Shown here one piece after another: positions 18,658 to 27,939 of a stretch of 64,000 nt of DNA (position 1 is its first letter; every line of letters starts with the position of its first letter). Below the pieces are notes generated by a model. The model searched no databases and was not told the origin of the DNA. It saw only the letters and a program-made list of their open reading frames with translations. Origin of the DNA: Latilactobacillus sakei (GTDB lineage Bacteria > Bacillota > Bacilli > Lactobacillales > Lactobacillaceae); assembly GCA_002953655.1 (NCBI GenBank), contig CP025839.1:62001-126000 (forward strand), given 5' to 3'. The position numbers and the translations under genes are program-made.

Positions 18658-19137
18658 ATGAATATCAAAATTATCACAGTTGGGAAACTGAAAGAAAAAT
18701 ACTTAAAGGCGGGCATTGCGGAATACGCCAAACGATTAAGTAAATTTTGTAAATTTGAAATCATCGAAGTGGCAGACGAAAAGGCGCCAGAATCTTTAAG
18801 CGAGGCTGAAATGACGACCGTTAAAGATAAAGAAGGCGAACGGATTTTAGCTAAGGTGAAGGATAAGGAACACGTGATTGTGTTAGCCATTCATGGTAAA
18901 CAACGCGCGTCAGAAGAATTCGCAAAAGAAATTCAAAATTTGGCAACTTATGGCACATCGGATATCACCTTCATCATCGGGGGCTCACTCGGAACAAGTG
19001 ATGCCGTCAATAAACGCGCTAACGATGCCTTATCGTTTGGCAAATTGACGTTACCCCATCAATTGATGCGGTTAGTTTTAACGGAACAGATCTACCGGGC
19101 ATTTATGATTAACCAAGGATCGCCGTATCACAAATAA
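18658..19137 (+). CDS. rlmH: RlmH, 23S rRNA (pseudouridine1915-N3)-methyltransferase
   Basis: 159 residues, the exact family length. SPOUT-fold methyltransferase with [13 protein letters not shown] (SAM-binding knot) and the conserved C terminus [19 protein letters not shown]. It methylates pseudouridine in helix 69 of 23S rRNA on assembled 70S ribosomes. The same gene is orfX of staphylococci, the SCC integration target; no insertion is seen here. ATG 18658 follows AGGAGGA. Confidence 0.97.
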   Translation: MNIKIITVGKLKEKYLKAGIAEYAKRLSKFCKFEIIEVADEKAPESLSEAEMTTVKDKEGERILAKVKDKEHVIVLAIHGKQRASEEFAKEIQNLATYGTSDITFIIGGSLGTSDAVNKRANDALSFGKLTLPHQLMRLVLTEQIYRAFMINQGSPYHK

Positions 19138-19145
19138 GAAAATTG

Positions 19146-19181
19146 AGAGCCCAGACAAATTTTGTCGGTGGTTCTTTTTTT
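19146..19181 (+). terminator. Terminator after rlmH
   Basis: Stem about 14 bp with a GACAAA/TTTGTC core, followed by seven T residues. Confidence 0.75.
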
Positions 19182-19276
19182 ATACTTGCTAAAGTGACAT
19201 ATTATGTCGGGATGATTTTATATACTTTAGTTATCGAGATGTGTAATCTCAATTAAGGTATTTGGGGGCTATTAGT

Positions 19277-19936
19277 ATGAATAAGAAATTAATGATTAGT
19301 TTAGCAACGGCGACGCTTCTTTTGTTGGTGGCGTGTGGGCAACAGGCTGATTCTACGAAGACAAGCAGCAACAGTCACAAGACGGCGCAGTCGGAAAAAC
19401 GGGCTAAAAAGCAAAGTGAATCAAAATTGCGGGCTCAAAGTAGCGCCAAAAAACAGGCTTCAAAAGCGTCTGCTAAAGCGATGAGCGAATCTCGTGAAAA
19501 GGCCGCGGTTGCAGCATCAACAGCAGCAGTTCAATCAGCTGAAGCGGCAAGTAGTGCAGCGGCTAGTGAACAAGCGGTATCGGCAAGTTCAGCGTCAGTT
19601 GCTCAACAAGCATCAGCAACGGCGGCTTCTAAAGTAAGTGAATCACAACAAGCAGCGAAACAAGCTAAGCAATCTGCGATTAAACCAGTCACGCAAGCAG
19701 AGGCGATTGAAGCTGCTAAGAAGGTATTTAATGGTATTGATATTATTGTTTCGCATAATGGCACTTTTAGTAGTCAACCTGATGGTTCAATGACGGCCCA
19801 CGATTACTCTGGGGCACAAGGGGAGGATTTCTGGACCTTTACGCCGAATGCGGATGGCACGATTACGGTTCTTTCGAAGTTTGGCTCTGTCAAAGGTGGC
19901 GAACAACAAAGTCAAACGCATGTGGTGCCAAGATAA
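19277..19936 (+). CDS. Lipoprotein with Ala/Ser/Lys-rich spacer
   Basis: 219 residues. Signal peptide with lipobox LVAC (lipidated Cys about residue 20), then about 115 residues of low-complexity Ala/Ser/Lys/Gln sequence likely to be helical or extended, then a compact C-terminal domain of about 80 residues (from VTQAEAIEAAKKVF) rich in aromatic and Gly residues. The layout suggests a small sensing or binding domain held away from the membrane. No function is recognised. Start ATG 19277 follows TGGGGG; a start at 19262 would overlap that site. Confidence 0.75.
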   Translation: MNKKLMISLATATLLLLVACGQQADSTKTSSNSHKTAQSEKRAKKQSESKLRAQSSAKKQASKASAKAMSESREKAAVAASTAAVQSAEAASSAAASEQAVSASSASVAQQASATAASKVSESQQAAKQAKQSAIKPVTQAEAIEAAKKVFNGIDIIVSHNGTFSSQPDGSMTAHDYSGAQGEDFWTFTPNADGTITVLSKFGSVKGGEQQSQTHVVPR

Positions 19937-19946
19937 GCACTAACCC

Positions 19947-19986
19947 AAAAAGCGCGTTAAGACAATTTGTCTTAACGCGCTTTTTG
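19947..19986. terminator. Bidirectional terminator
   Basis: Stem of about 18 bp with A-run and T-run flanks between the convergent lipoprotein and deaminase genes. Confidence 0.85.
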
Positions 19987-19992
19987 AATATC

Positions 19993-21018
19993 TTATTTTT
20001 GTAAGTAATCTGCGACATAAGCGTCGATTTCTGCGAGGTAGGTTTGTTTTTGGAAATCACTAATCCACGCTGTTTCAAATGAGTTCTTTGCAAACTGAAC
20101 AACTTGGTCAATCGTTAAGTCGTTTTTAGTAGCGATGGCTTCGTAATTATCGTTGATGTAGCCGCCAAAGTAGGCTGGATCATCAGAATTAATTGAGACT
20201 TTAACATTGTGATCAATCAATTCGAGAACTTCTCGATCCTTCATATCATCGGCAACAAGGCGGTTAGAAAGGGGGCAAGAGGTTAAGCCGATTTTAAGTT
20301 GTTCGACCCAGTCAACCAGGTCCGGATTTTCAACGATATTGGTACCATGATCGAGGCGTTCAACGCGAATGATTTCGAGGGCTTGTTGAATGTGTTGGAT
20401 TGAGTCCACTTGATCGATATCGGCATGCATTGTAATCCGATAACCTTGAGCAACCGCATCACCGTATTCTCTAAGGAACTTCAATGGTGGATTGTGATGT
20501 TCGTCAGAGTCTAAACCAATACCAAGGATTTTAGCTTGGTAAGGTTTGGCAATTTCTAGTAGTTGGCGCGCTGACTCTGCGGAAAGATCGCGGAGGAAAC
20601 ACATGATTAAGTGGGCATCAACGTTGAAGGCGCGGGCATCGACACAGGCGCGATAAAAGCCATTCACAACGGCTTCAAAAGATATGCCGCGTGTCATATG
20701 AGCTTGGGGATCAAAGAACAATTCGGCATAACGGACATTTTCTTGGTGGGCCTTTTTCAAATAAGTTAACGCCAATTGATAGAAGTCAGCTTCAGTTTGT
20801 AAAACGTTCATTGCGGGGTAATAAACCGCAAGAAATGATGCGAGTGAGTTGAAGTTGTAGCTTGCTTGAACTTCTTCGATCGTACTTTGGCCGATATCAA
20901 CACCATTTTTTTGCGCAAGGGCCAATTTCAATTCGGGTTCCAATGTGCCTTCTAAATGAAGATGTAATTCTGCTTTAGGTAAACCATCAATAAAGTCACG
21001 GGTTGCCAATTGTGTCAT
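19993..21018 (-). CDS. add: Adenosine/adenine deaminase family protein
   Basis: 341 residues, amidohydrolase fold. Metal ligands are visible: His19 and His21 (ELHLHLEG), His198 (MHAD) and Asp279 (SDDPA), with the DHG motif at 223-225. However the HAGE motif that gives adenosine deaminases their catalytic Glu reads HADI (198-201). Likely substrate is adenosine or an adenine-like base; neighbours are a purine permease and an adenine deaminase, so the locus is purine salvage. It is transcribed away from the permease gene. The gene symbol follows family convention and the substrate is uncertain. Confidence 0.75.
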   Translation of the reverse strand: MTQLATRDFIDGLPKAELHLHLEGTLEPELKLALAQKNGVDIGQSTIEEVQASYNFNSLASFLAVYYPAMNVLQTEADFYQLALTYLKKAHQENVRYAELFFDPQAHMTRGISFEAVVNGFYRACVDARAFNVDAHLIMCFLRDLSAESARQLLEIAKPYQAKILGIGLDSDEHHNPPLKFLREYGDAVAQGYRITMHADIDQVDSIQHIQQALEIIRVERLDHGTNIVENPDLVDWVEQLKIGLTSCPLSNRLVADDMKDREVLELIDHNVKVSINSDDPAYFGGYINDNYEAIATKNDLTIDQVVQFAKNSFETAWISDFQKQTYLAEIDAYVADYLQK

Positions 21019-21187
21019 AAAATCTGCCTCCTAATGAATTAATAACTTGGCACTAGCATAACTTAAAAAAAATGCAATTTCAAGTTAAACACGAACTATT
21101 TAATTAAATAAAATAAAATTGTTCTTGAATAATCAAATGCAGTTTGGCATACTAGTGTTATTAATGATAAACGGGAGTGATTGGGAA

Positions 21188-22531
21188 ATGGCACCAATGA
21201 AGCAATCAGGGATTCAAGCAGGCGCAGATCGCATGTTTAAGTTACAAGAGTCTGGGACAACAATGAAACGCGAAATTTTTGCGGGACTGACAACATTTGT
21301 CTCGATGGCTTATATTTTATTCGTTAATCCACAGATTTTAGGCGAAGCCGGCATGGATAAAGGCGCGGTCTTTACAGCGACCGCTCTTTCCGCAATTGTT
21401 GGTTCGTTATTAATGGCCTTTTTAGCCAATTATCCAATCGCGATTGCCCCAGGGCTTGGCGATAATGCCTTTTTCACGTATTCAGTCGTGATTGCGATGG
21501 GGATTTCTTGGCAAACCGCTATGGCCGGTGTCGTGGTCGCATCCTTGATTTTTATGGTGATTACCTTGTTCAAGGTTCGTGAATACATTATTGACGCGAT
21601 TCCACATGACTTAAAACTAGCGATGGCTGCCGGTATTGGTCTGTTCATCGCGTTTGTCGGGTTACAAGGTGGCGGGTTAGTCGTTGCCAGCAAATCAACC
21701 CTTGTTCAAATGGGGTCATTCACAGTACCGACAACTTGGCTCACGATTTTCGGGTTAGTTGTGACCGGCGTATTGATGGCTAAAAAGGTAAATGGTGCCA
21801 TCTTTATTGGGATGATTGCGACCACTATTTTAGGCTTAGTGACAAAATTAATTCCGTTACCAGCACAATTGATGTCAGTTGCGCCAAGTATGAAACCCAC
21901 GTTTGGCGTAGGGATCCAACACTTAGGTGATATCAATCAACCACAATTATGGGCAGTCGTTTTAATCTTCTTATTGGTAGCGTTCTTCGATACTGCCGGG
22001 ACTTTAATTGGTTTGGCAGAACAAGCCGGCTTCATGAAAAATGGTAAAATGCCCCGCATTGGCCAAGCATTGATGGCTGATTCTGTTTCAATGATGGCCG
22101 GTTCCGTAATGGGGACAACGCCAACTGCCGCTTATGTTGAATCATCGGCTGGGATTGCCATGGGTGGTAAGACGGGTTTAACTAGTTTAGTGGTTAGTGT
22201 ATTGTTCGGGTTTTCGATGTTATTCTCACCATTGTTGACAGTCGTCACATCACAAGTCACCGCGCCAGTTTTAATTATCGTTGGTGTTTTAATGGCGAGC
22301 TCATTAAGTAAGATTGATTGGAGTCGCTTTGAAGTGGCGTTACCAAGTTTCTTAACAATCATCGCGATGCCATTGACTTACAACATTGCTTACGGGATTG
22401 CTTTTGGCTTCTTAGTTTACCCGGTGACAATGCTTGCTGCGGGGCGGCGCAAGGAAATTCATCCGGCCATGTACGCTTTATTCGTTGTTTTTGTTATCTT
22501 GTTGTACGTCATTAATATCTTACCGAAATAA
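21188..22531 (+). CDS. NCS2-family purine base permease (AzgA/PbuG-like)
   Basis: 447 residues with about twelve to fourteen hydrophobic segments. Family signatures are TTFVSMAYILFVNP near the N terminus, GLGDNAFFTYSVV in helix 3, and the EGSAGIAMGG-like region reading ESSAGIAMGGKTGL. It imports adenine, guanine or hypoxanthine by proton symport. Start ATG 21188 is ten bases after GGGAG. It is followed after 9 bp by adenine deaminase, so adenine or hypoxanthine uptake is likely. Paralogue of the fragment at 1-311. Confidence 0.92.
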   Translation: MAPMKQSGIQAGADRMFKLQESGTTMKREIFAGLTTFVSMAYILFVNPQILGEAGMDKGAVFTATALSAIVGSLLMAFLANYPIAIAPGLGDNAFFTYSVVIAMGISWQTAMAGVVVASLIFMVITLFKVREYIIDAIPHDLKLAMAAGIGLFIAFVGLQGGGLVVASKSTLVQMGSFTVPTTWLTIFGLVVTGVLMAKKVNGAIFIGMIATTILGLVTKLIPLPAQLMSVAPSMKPTFGVGIQHLGDINQPQLWAVVLIFLLVAFFDTAGTLIGLAEQAGFMKNGKMPRIGQALMADSVSMMAGSVMGTTPTAAYVESSAGIAMGGKTGLTSLVVSVLFGFSMLFSPLLTVVTSQVTAPVLIIVGVLMASSLSKIDWSRFEVALPSFLTIIAMPLTYNIAYGIAFGFLVYPVTMLAAGRRKEIHPAMYALFVVFVILLYVINILPK

Positions 22532-22540
22532 AGGAGAACG

Positions 22541-24325
22541 ATGATTATGTCAGACCGCTTAACGGCTTTTAAAGAATTAATTCAAGCTGGGGGTGCTAAA
22601 CGGCCCGCAGACCTCATTATTAAAAATGGTCAGTTAGTCAATGTGATGACTGCCGAAATTTATCCGGCAGAAGTTGCTATTTACCAAGGTAAAATTGTCG
22701 CGGTGGATCCCGATGTTTCAGCATATCAAGGGACTGTAACGCGTGTGATTGATGCTAAACAACAATACATTGTGCCGGGTTTGATTGACGGTCACATTCA
22801 TGTGGAATGTAGTAAGTTAAGTATGACGAGTTTTGCTGAAGCCGTTGTCCCCCATGGCACAACCAGTATTATCTCAGGGTTAGATGAATATATTTCAGTG
22901 ATTGGTGTCGATGGTTTATCGGAAATTTTTAAAGAAGTTGATCAATTACCAATGCGTGTTTTCTGGGGCGCGCCCTTCAAGACCCCTTACACAATTCCAG
23001 CTTCTACCATCGCCGATAATATTGATTCAACGGTTCAAGCGCAACTACAAAAACGGTCTGACGTTTACGGCGTTTGGGAAACGGTGCGTGAAGCAGTTGA
23101 AACACTAGATGAAGATACCTTAAAAACATTATTGAGTGCCCAAGATAACCACGTACCCGTTTGGGGCTGTGCGCCAATGGCAACGGGCACTAAGTTGAAT
23201 GAATACTTGATGAGTGGCGTCCGGGTCGATCACGAGAGTTACGACCACCAAGAATTATTGGAAAAGGTTCGCAAAGGGATTAACGTTGTGATTCGTGAAT
23301 CATCAGTGACGCATTTCTTAGCTGAAAATATTCGCGCCATCACTGAAACAAACGGTCAGATTGCACGGCATGTCAGTTTTTGTACGGATGACGTTAACGC
23401 AATGGATATCGTCAATAAAGGTCATCTCGATCATTTAGTACGTTTGGCAATCGCAGCTGGGGTTGCACCAATGACGGCCATCCAAATGGCAACAATCAAT
23501 AGTGCTGAAGCCTACCGCATTGATGATCAAGTCGGCTTAATCGCACCAGGGCGCAATGCGGATATCTTATTGGTTTCTGATTTGGAAGCTTTTGAGATTA
23601 CCCGTGTCTTGGCTAAAGGTCAACCGGTGGCAACTGACGGGCACATCGATCAAAGTATTGAACGCCCGGTTCGCCCGGCTAGTTTAGCTAACACTGTTAT
23701 CAGGGATGCCGTCCAAGCTAGCGACTTTGAATATCATGTAGCAGCAGATGCAAGCCAAGTCACTGTTCAAACGATTGCTAGCGAAGGGCCTTTTGTCCGC
23801 CATGCTAAGTCTAAGACATTAGCGGTTGAAGATGGGATTGTTCAAATCGATCCCGCTAAAGATGTGGCCTTGATTTCGGTCTTGGAACGTTTTGGTAAAA
23901 ATGGCAACCAGTCACTAGGGTTCACTTCGGGTTGGACCCTCAAAAAAGGTGCGATGGCCTCGACCGCCGCACCTGATGATAACAACATCATCGTGATGGG
24001 GGTTAATCCAGACGATATGGCTTTGGCGGTCAATACGTTGATTGAACGCGATGGTGGCCAAGTCGTTGTGGCTGATGGTCAGATTTTAAGTTTCTTACCA
24101 CTACCAATCGCCGGGATTGTCAGCGACGTAACGCCGGCCGAACTAGCCGTTCAAGAAGAAGGTATTTTAAAAGCCAGTCAAGCCATTGGAAGTGAAGTGG
24201 TCGATCCGATGTTTTATATGACGTTCTTACCAATCACGGCGATTCCCGATTTAGCCATTACTGATTTAGGAAACGTTGATTGTAATGAATTAAGACTATT
24301 CGACCCGATATTAACAATTCAATAA
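22541..24325 (+). CDS. ade: Adenine deaminase
   Basis: 594 residues, the usual length for bacterial Ade. It converts adenine to hypoxanthine and ammonia using a metal centre. Visible motifs: VPGLIDGHIHVECSKL with metal-binding histidines, VVPHGTTSI, a HxSFCTDDV segment, and the C-terminal GASTxAHDxHN-equivalent region reading GAMASTAAPDDNNI. It is in an operon with the purine permease. Start may be ATG 22541 or 22547; AAGGAG lies at 22531-22536. In the C-terminal region several His residues usual in the family are Ala or Pro-Asp, so activity deserves a check. Confidence 0.9.
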   Translation: MIMSDRLTAFKELIQAGGAKRPADLIIKNGQLVNVMTAEIYPAEVAIYQGKIVAVDPDVSAYQGTVTRVIDAKQQYIVPGLIDGHIHVECSKLSMTSFAEAVVPHGTTSIISGLDEYISVIGVDGLSEIFKEVDQLPMRVFWGAPFKTPYTIPASTIADNIDSTVQAQLQKRSDVYGVWETVREAVETLDEDTLKTLLSAQDNHVPVWGCAPMATGTKLNEYLMSGVRVDHESYDHQELLEKVRKGINVVIRESSVTHFLAENIRAITETNGQIARHVSFCTDDVNAMDIVNKGHLDHLVRLAIAAGVAPMTAIQMATINSAEAYRIDDQVGLIAPGRNADILLVSDLEAFEITRVLAKGQPVATDGHIDQSIERPVRPASLANTVIRDAVQASDFEYHVAADASQVTVQTIASEGPFVRHAKSKTLAVEDGIVQIDPAKDVALISVLERFGKNGNQSLGFTSGWTLKKGAMASTAAPDDNNIIVMGVNPDDMALAVNTLIERDGGQVVVADGQILSFLPLPIAGIVSDVTPAELAVQEEGILKASQAIGSEVVDPMFYMTFLPITAIPDLAITDLGNVDCNELRLFDPILTIQ

Positions 24326-24326
24326 T

Positions 24327-24369
24327 AAAAAGGGATCTGACAAAATAACTTTGTCGGATCCCTTTTTTT
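24327..24369 (+). terminator. Terminator after ade
   Basis: Stem about 17 bp with GACAAA/TTTGTC core and T-run; flanked by A-run so it may act both ways. Confidence 0.85.
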
Positions 24370-24396
24370 AATATTGAGGTGTTTTTAATTGGTTAA

Positions 24397-24510
24397 ACGT
24401 GCTTTTTGAAACTGACTTCTGCGCTTAGCGTCACTCGTCAAACAACTGCTTACAGCAGTTATTCGCCGAGCTGTGCTAATGCTCAAAGTCAAACCGTTTC
24501 AAACGCACTC
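24397..24510 (+). repeat. Convergent-junction repeat, subfamily A, copy 1
   Basis: About 114 bp beginning ACGTGCTTTTTGAAAC and ending GTTTCAAACGCACTC, imperfect terminal inverted repeats. It contains an internal hairpin AACTGC-TTACA-style loop-GCAGTT (24442-24460 region). Its first 85 bases are nearly identical to 32019-32132. It lies between ade and the leftward EamA gene, after the ade terminator, and its right end is followed by a T-run. Confidence 0.8.
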
Positions 24511-24518
24511 TTTTTTAA

Positions 24519-25445
24519 TTAGGCGAGTGGTTGTCCGTCCGCTTCTTGGTAGCGTTGTAAGATGTAAATCGCAAGAATTACCAAGATGGCGCCACTCATT
24601 TCAACCCAACTGAATTTTGAGTGGAAGAAAATGATGCTGAGGACAAAAGTGATCACAGGTTGTACGGCATCCACGATACTGATTACGGTTGATGGTGCGA
24701 AATTTAAACTGTGTAATAAGCAAAGATAAGCAAAAACCGTTCCGATTAAAATAACCGCTAAGATTGCAAGAATCCCAGAACCATTTAAATGAGGTGGTGC
24801 TTGCCAGAAGGGGCGGTTGATGTTGAATAAAATCCCACTGATAAACATTCCCCAACCAAGCACTAGAATCGGTGACTTTTCATTGACGATGGGGCGTGGT
24901 AAAACAACGTAAAACGCTGCGGTAACCCCGGATAAAATCCCCCAGATTAAGGAATTAAACGGAATTGTCAATGTATGAATATTCCCTTTGGTAATTGAAA
25001 GGAAAACCCCTACTAAGGCAATCCCAAATGAAATCAAATCAATTCGATTAGGCCACTTGCGCACAAAGGCGAGCGTCCCAATTACGATGAAAAGTGGGCT
25101 CAAGTATTGCAAAATAGTAGCGGCTGCGGCGTTCCCAGTTTGAATACTCATGAAGAAGGTATATTGATTCCCCATAATCCCAAAAAGCGCGTAGGCGATT
25201 AACCAGGCTGTCAATCGCTTAGATTTGAAGATTGAGAAGATATCTTGTTTAAACTTAATTGCACCGATTAGTAAAAGAATTAGACCGGCACCTAAGGTTC
25301 TAACGGATAAGAACCAGGTCGCAGGGACTTTTTGTCCTTGCGAGATGAACTCGAGGATTGTCCCAGAGACACCCCAAAGTGCAGAAGCCATAGTTGCCCA
25401 AAACATCCCCTTAGCGATGTTTTGTGGCTTTAGTTGATTTGTCAT
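24519..25445 (-). CDS. EamA (DMT superfamily) transporter
   Basis: 308 residues with ten hydrophobic segments arranged as two EamA repeats (about 13-148 and 160-298). It resembles drug/metabolite exporters and amino acid or riboflavin carriers; the substrate cannot be predicted. Single gene, ATG 25445 with a weak AAGGATGG ribosome site, ending 9 bp from a dispersed repeat. Confidence 0.88.
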   Translation of the reverse strand: MTNQLKPQNIAKGMFWATMASALWGVSGTILEFISQGQKVPATWFLSVRTLGAGLILLLIGAIKFKQDIFSIFKSKRLTAWLIAYALFGIMGNQYTFFMSIQTGNAAAATILQYLSPLFIVIGTLAFVRKWPNRIDLISFGIALVGVFLSITKGNIHTLTIPFNSLIWGILSGVTAAFYVVLPRPIVNEKSPILVLGWGMFISGILFNINRPFWQAPPHLNGSGILAILAVILIGTVFAYLCLLHSLNFAPSTVISIVDAVQPVITFVLSIIFFHSKFSWVEMSGAILVILAIYILQRYQEADGQPLA

Positions 25446-25621
25446 TGCTAGCCATCCTTGTCATTTTTTTGTAAATCCATAACTATTTATTATAGGCTAA
25501 ATGGGCGCGATATGCTATTTACAAAGACCATATTTTCCGAAAATATCTCGATAATTAATCATTAAATATTCACAAACAGACGCTAATATACTACTAATAA
25601 ACAGATTACGAGGTATTGTGT

Positions 25622-27298
25622 ATGAAAAAACGTCTGAAACAAGGGACCGTCATTCTGCTAGGCGTTATCTTAGTGGGACTACTCCTTTTTAAATTAGTAG
25701 GCAGTTCATCGTTATTTAACAAGAATATATTGAGTACGTCTCAGATTATCAAGAACATTGGTAGTCAGACAATCAAGACGCGACAAACGCGTCAGGAAAA
25801 ATTAACGGCGACTTATAAAAAGGCACTTAACTCGGATCAATATACGAGCGCTAAGCCGTATGTTAAAGTCAATCCTTATGGCACGTCACCACTGAGTGCA
25901 TTAGTGTTATTTAAAACTGACACTGCGACTAAGGTCACGGTAGAAGTGGTGGGGAAAACGGCTAAAACAAGTATTAAGAGTGAAGTTGGCAAAACCTACA
26001 CCAAGAGTCACACTATTTCGGTTTTAGGGCTTTATGCGAACTATCAAAATAAGGTGCGCTTAACATTGACGGATAAAGCGGGCCATAAGACGTATCAAAC
26101 AATTATTGTCAAAACTGCCGCTTTACCAAAAGCAATTGCTTCGATGTCACTGAAGGTCAAAAAAGCGGATAAGACGCAGATGTCAATTGGCAATAGTAGT
26201 CTAACCTTCCTTGTGCGTTCAACACAATATCCAGTTGGTGTGGATGCGGATGGTGAAATTCGGTGGTATTCAACCAACTATGTCCAACATATTTTTAAAG
26301 TACTCAGCAACGGACATCTTCTTTATTTAACGAAACCCGATAATAAAGATTTAGTCTACAATGATTTGTTGGAAACTGACTTTATGGGACGTGTTTATCG
26401 CGAATACCAATTCTCGACAGAAACGCGTAACAATGAATCAGCAAACGACAAAACCGAAACCACCATTATTCACCATGATGCGATTGAATTACCAAACCAC
26501 AACTTATTACTGACAGTTTCGGATGGTGGTTCAAAATACGTTGAGGATACGATGGTCGAGTTATCCCGAAAGACGGGGAAAGTGGTCAAAGTGATCGATT
26601 TGAAGCGACTTTTACCAGCTGCGCTCTATGAGACCTATAAGGCAACTAAACGCTCTGATGGCAAGTTAGATTGGTTCCATCAAAATTCGATCGATTATGA
26701 TACCAGCGATGATAGTATCGTCATTTCAAGTCGCAATCAGGATTTAGTCATGAAACTAGACTACAAGACATCTAAAATTAAGTGGTTATTCAGTAGTAAA
26801 TCGGCTAGCAAGTGGCCGTTGAAGTACCGCAAACTATTGTTGAAAGCTGCCGACAGCCAAACAACCTTTACGGGTGGGCAACACGCCGCCACAATTTGGC
26901 CGACCGGCGAAGCGGACCAGAAACAACTGGTGTTATTCAACAATAATATGGCCGTTTCAAATGGCGATCAGAAGACGTCTGGCAAATATTCTGAGGGTGT
27001 CAGCTACTTAATCGACGAACAGGATAAGACGATTAAGAAGACCTGGTCCTACGGTAAAACATTGGGTAAAACGAATTTTAGTGAAGTAATCGGCTGTACA
27101 CGCAAATTAACGAACGGTGATTACTTGATTGATTTTGGCTTTAACGATCAAGGCAAGACCAGTCATATCGTAGAGGTCGATCCCAAAACTAACAAAGAGG
27201 TCTATAATTTGACGTTTACCAATTTTACGACAATCGGTTATGCTTATCGGGCCGAACGGTTCTCTCTATATAGTCAGAATTATCAATTTAAGTTATGA
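25622..27298 (+). CDS. Membrane-anchored aryl-sulfate sulfotransferase
   Basis: 558 residues: N-terminal membrane anchor (about 8-28), an Arylsulfotran N-terminal beta domain (about 75-165), then a beta-propeller. All four catalytic elements of bacterial ASST are visible: HHDAIELPNHN, DWFHQNSIDYD, SSRNQD (arginine) and GGQHAATIWP, corresponding to His252, His356, Arg374 and His436 of the E. coli enzyme. Such enzymes move sulfate from one phenol to another without PAPS. ATG 25622 follows GAGG. No sulfatase or Dsb gene is nearby; the physiological substrate is unknown. Confidence 0.85.
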   Translation: MKKRLKQGTVILLGVILVGLLLFKLVGSSSLFNKNILSTSQIIKNIGSQTIKTRQTRQEKLTATYKKALNSDQYTSAKPYVKVNPYGTSPLSALVLFKTDTATKVTVEVVGKTAKTSIKSEVGKTYTKSHTISVLGLYANYQNKVRLTLTDKAGHKTYQTIIVKTAALPKAIASMSLKVKKADKTQMSIGNSSLTFLVRSTQYPVGVDADGEIRWYSTNYVQHIFKVLSNGHLLYLTKPDNKDLVYNDLLETDFMGRVYREYQFSTETRNNESANDKTETTIIHHDAIELPNHNLLLTVSDGGSKYVEDTMVELSRKTGKVVKVIDLKRLLPAALYETYKATKRSDGKLDWFHQNSIDYDTSDDSIVISSRNQDLVMKLDYKTSKIKWLFSSKSASKWPLKYRKLLLKAADSQTTFTGGQHAATIWPTGEADQKQLVLFNNNMAVSNGDQKTSGKYSEGVSYLIDEQDKTIKKTWSYGKTLGKTNFSEVIGCTRKLTNGDYLIDFGFNDQGKTSHIVEVDPKTNKEVYNLTFTNFTTIGYAYRAERFSLYSQNYQFKL

Positions 27299-27331
27299 TA
27301 AGCTAAATGAAATTCAGCGGAGGAAAAAGGG

Positions 27332-27874
27332 ATGCAATATATTGCCTTGTTGCGCGGTATCAATGTCGGTGGTCAACGAATGGTTAAGATGAGTTTGTTA
27401 AAAGCAGCTTTTGAAGCGGCCGGCTTTAACCACGTTAAAACGTATATTAATAGTGGTAATGTATTATTTGAAACACCAGAAACAAAACTGGCGGCGTTAG
27501 TGGCCATTTGTGATCGATTGATGACCACGACGTTTGGCTTTTCGGTCCGAATTGCAATTGTCACGGCACAAGCCTTAATCACTGCGGTCGCACAAGCACC
27601 GAATTGGTGGGGGACTGATCCCAACAGCAAGCACAATCTGATTGTTGCAATTGCGCCGCAAACCGGGCAATCTCTTAGCGAACAAGTGGGGCCCAGTAAA
27701 CCCGAGTATGAACAAGTGGCTATTTGCGGGCAGTTTATTTTCTGGTCAGCGCCGATTAAGACCTATGGCCGTACACGCTGGGCCACGGTAACTAAAAGTG
27801 AGGCTTACCAATGGTTGACGATTCGTAATGCGAATACAGCTCGTAAGTTAGCCAGATTAGCCCAATCAGCGTAA
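27332..27874 (+). CDS. DUF1697 family protein
   Basis: 180 residues with the DUF1697 opening YIALLRGINVGGQRMVKM and the YINSGNVLFE motif. The family is widespread and uncharacterised; the fold is related to ferredoxin-like domains. ATG 27332 is preceded by GGAGGAAAAAGGG, 33 bp after the sulfotransferase, so the two may share a transcript. Confidence 0.85.
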   Translation: MQYIALLRGINVGGQRMVKMSLLKAAFEAAGFNHVKTYINSGNVLFETPETKLAALVAICDRLMTTTFGFSVRIAIVTAQALITAVAQAPNWWGTDPNSKHNLIVAIAPQTGQSLSEQVGPSKPEYEQVAICGQFIFWSAPIKTYGRTRWATVTKSEAYQWLTIRNANTARKLARLAQSA

Positions 27875-27939
27875 GTAAGCATCAAAGTGGCATATTATTT
27901 GATATTCGTATATACTTATGGTAACAATCCAAAAAAGAA

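Noticed and set aside
18658-19137. SCC-type insertion in rlmH
   Set aside because: The gene is intact with a normal 3' end and no flanking direct repeat or cassette recombinase nearby.
21019-21187. Purine riboswitch before the permease/adenine deaminase genes
   Set aside because: No conserved purine-aptamer core could be recognised in this short AT-rich interval.
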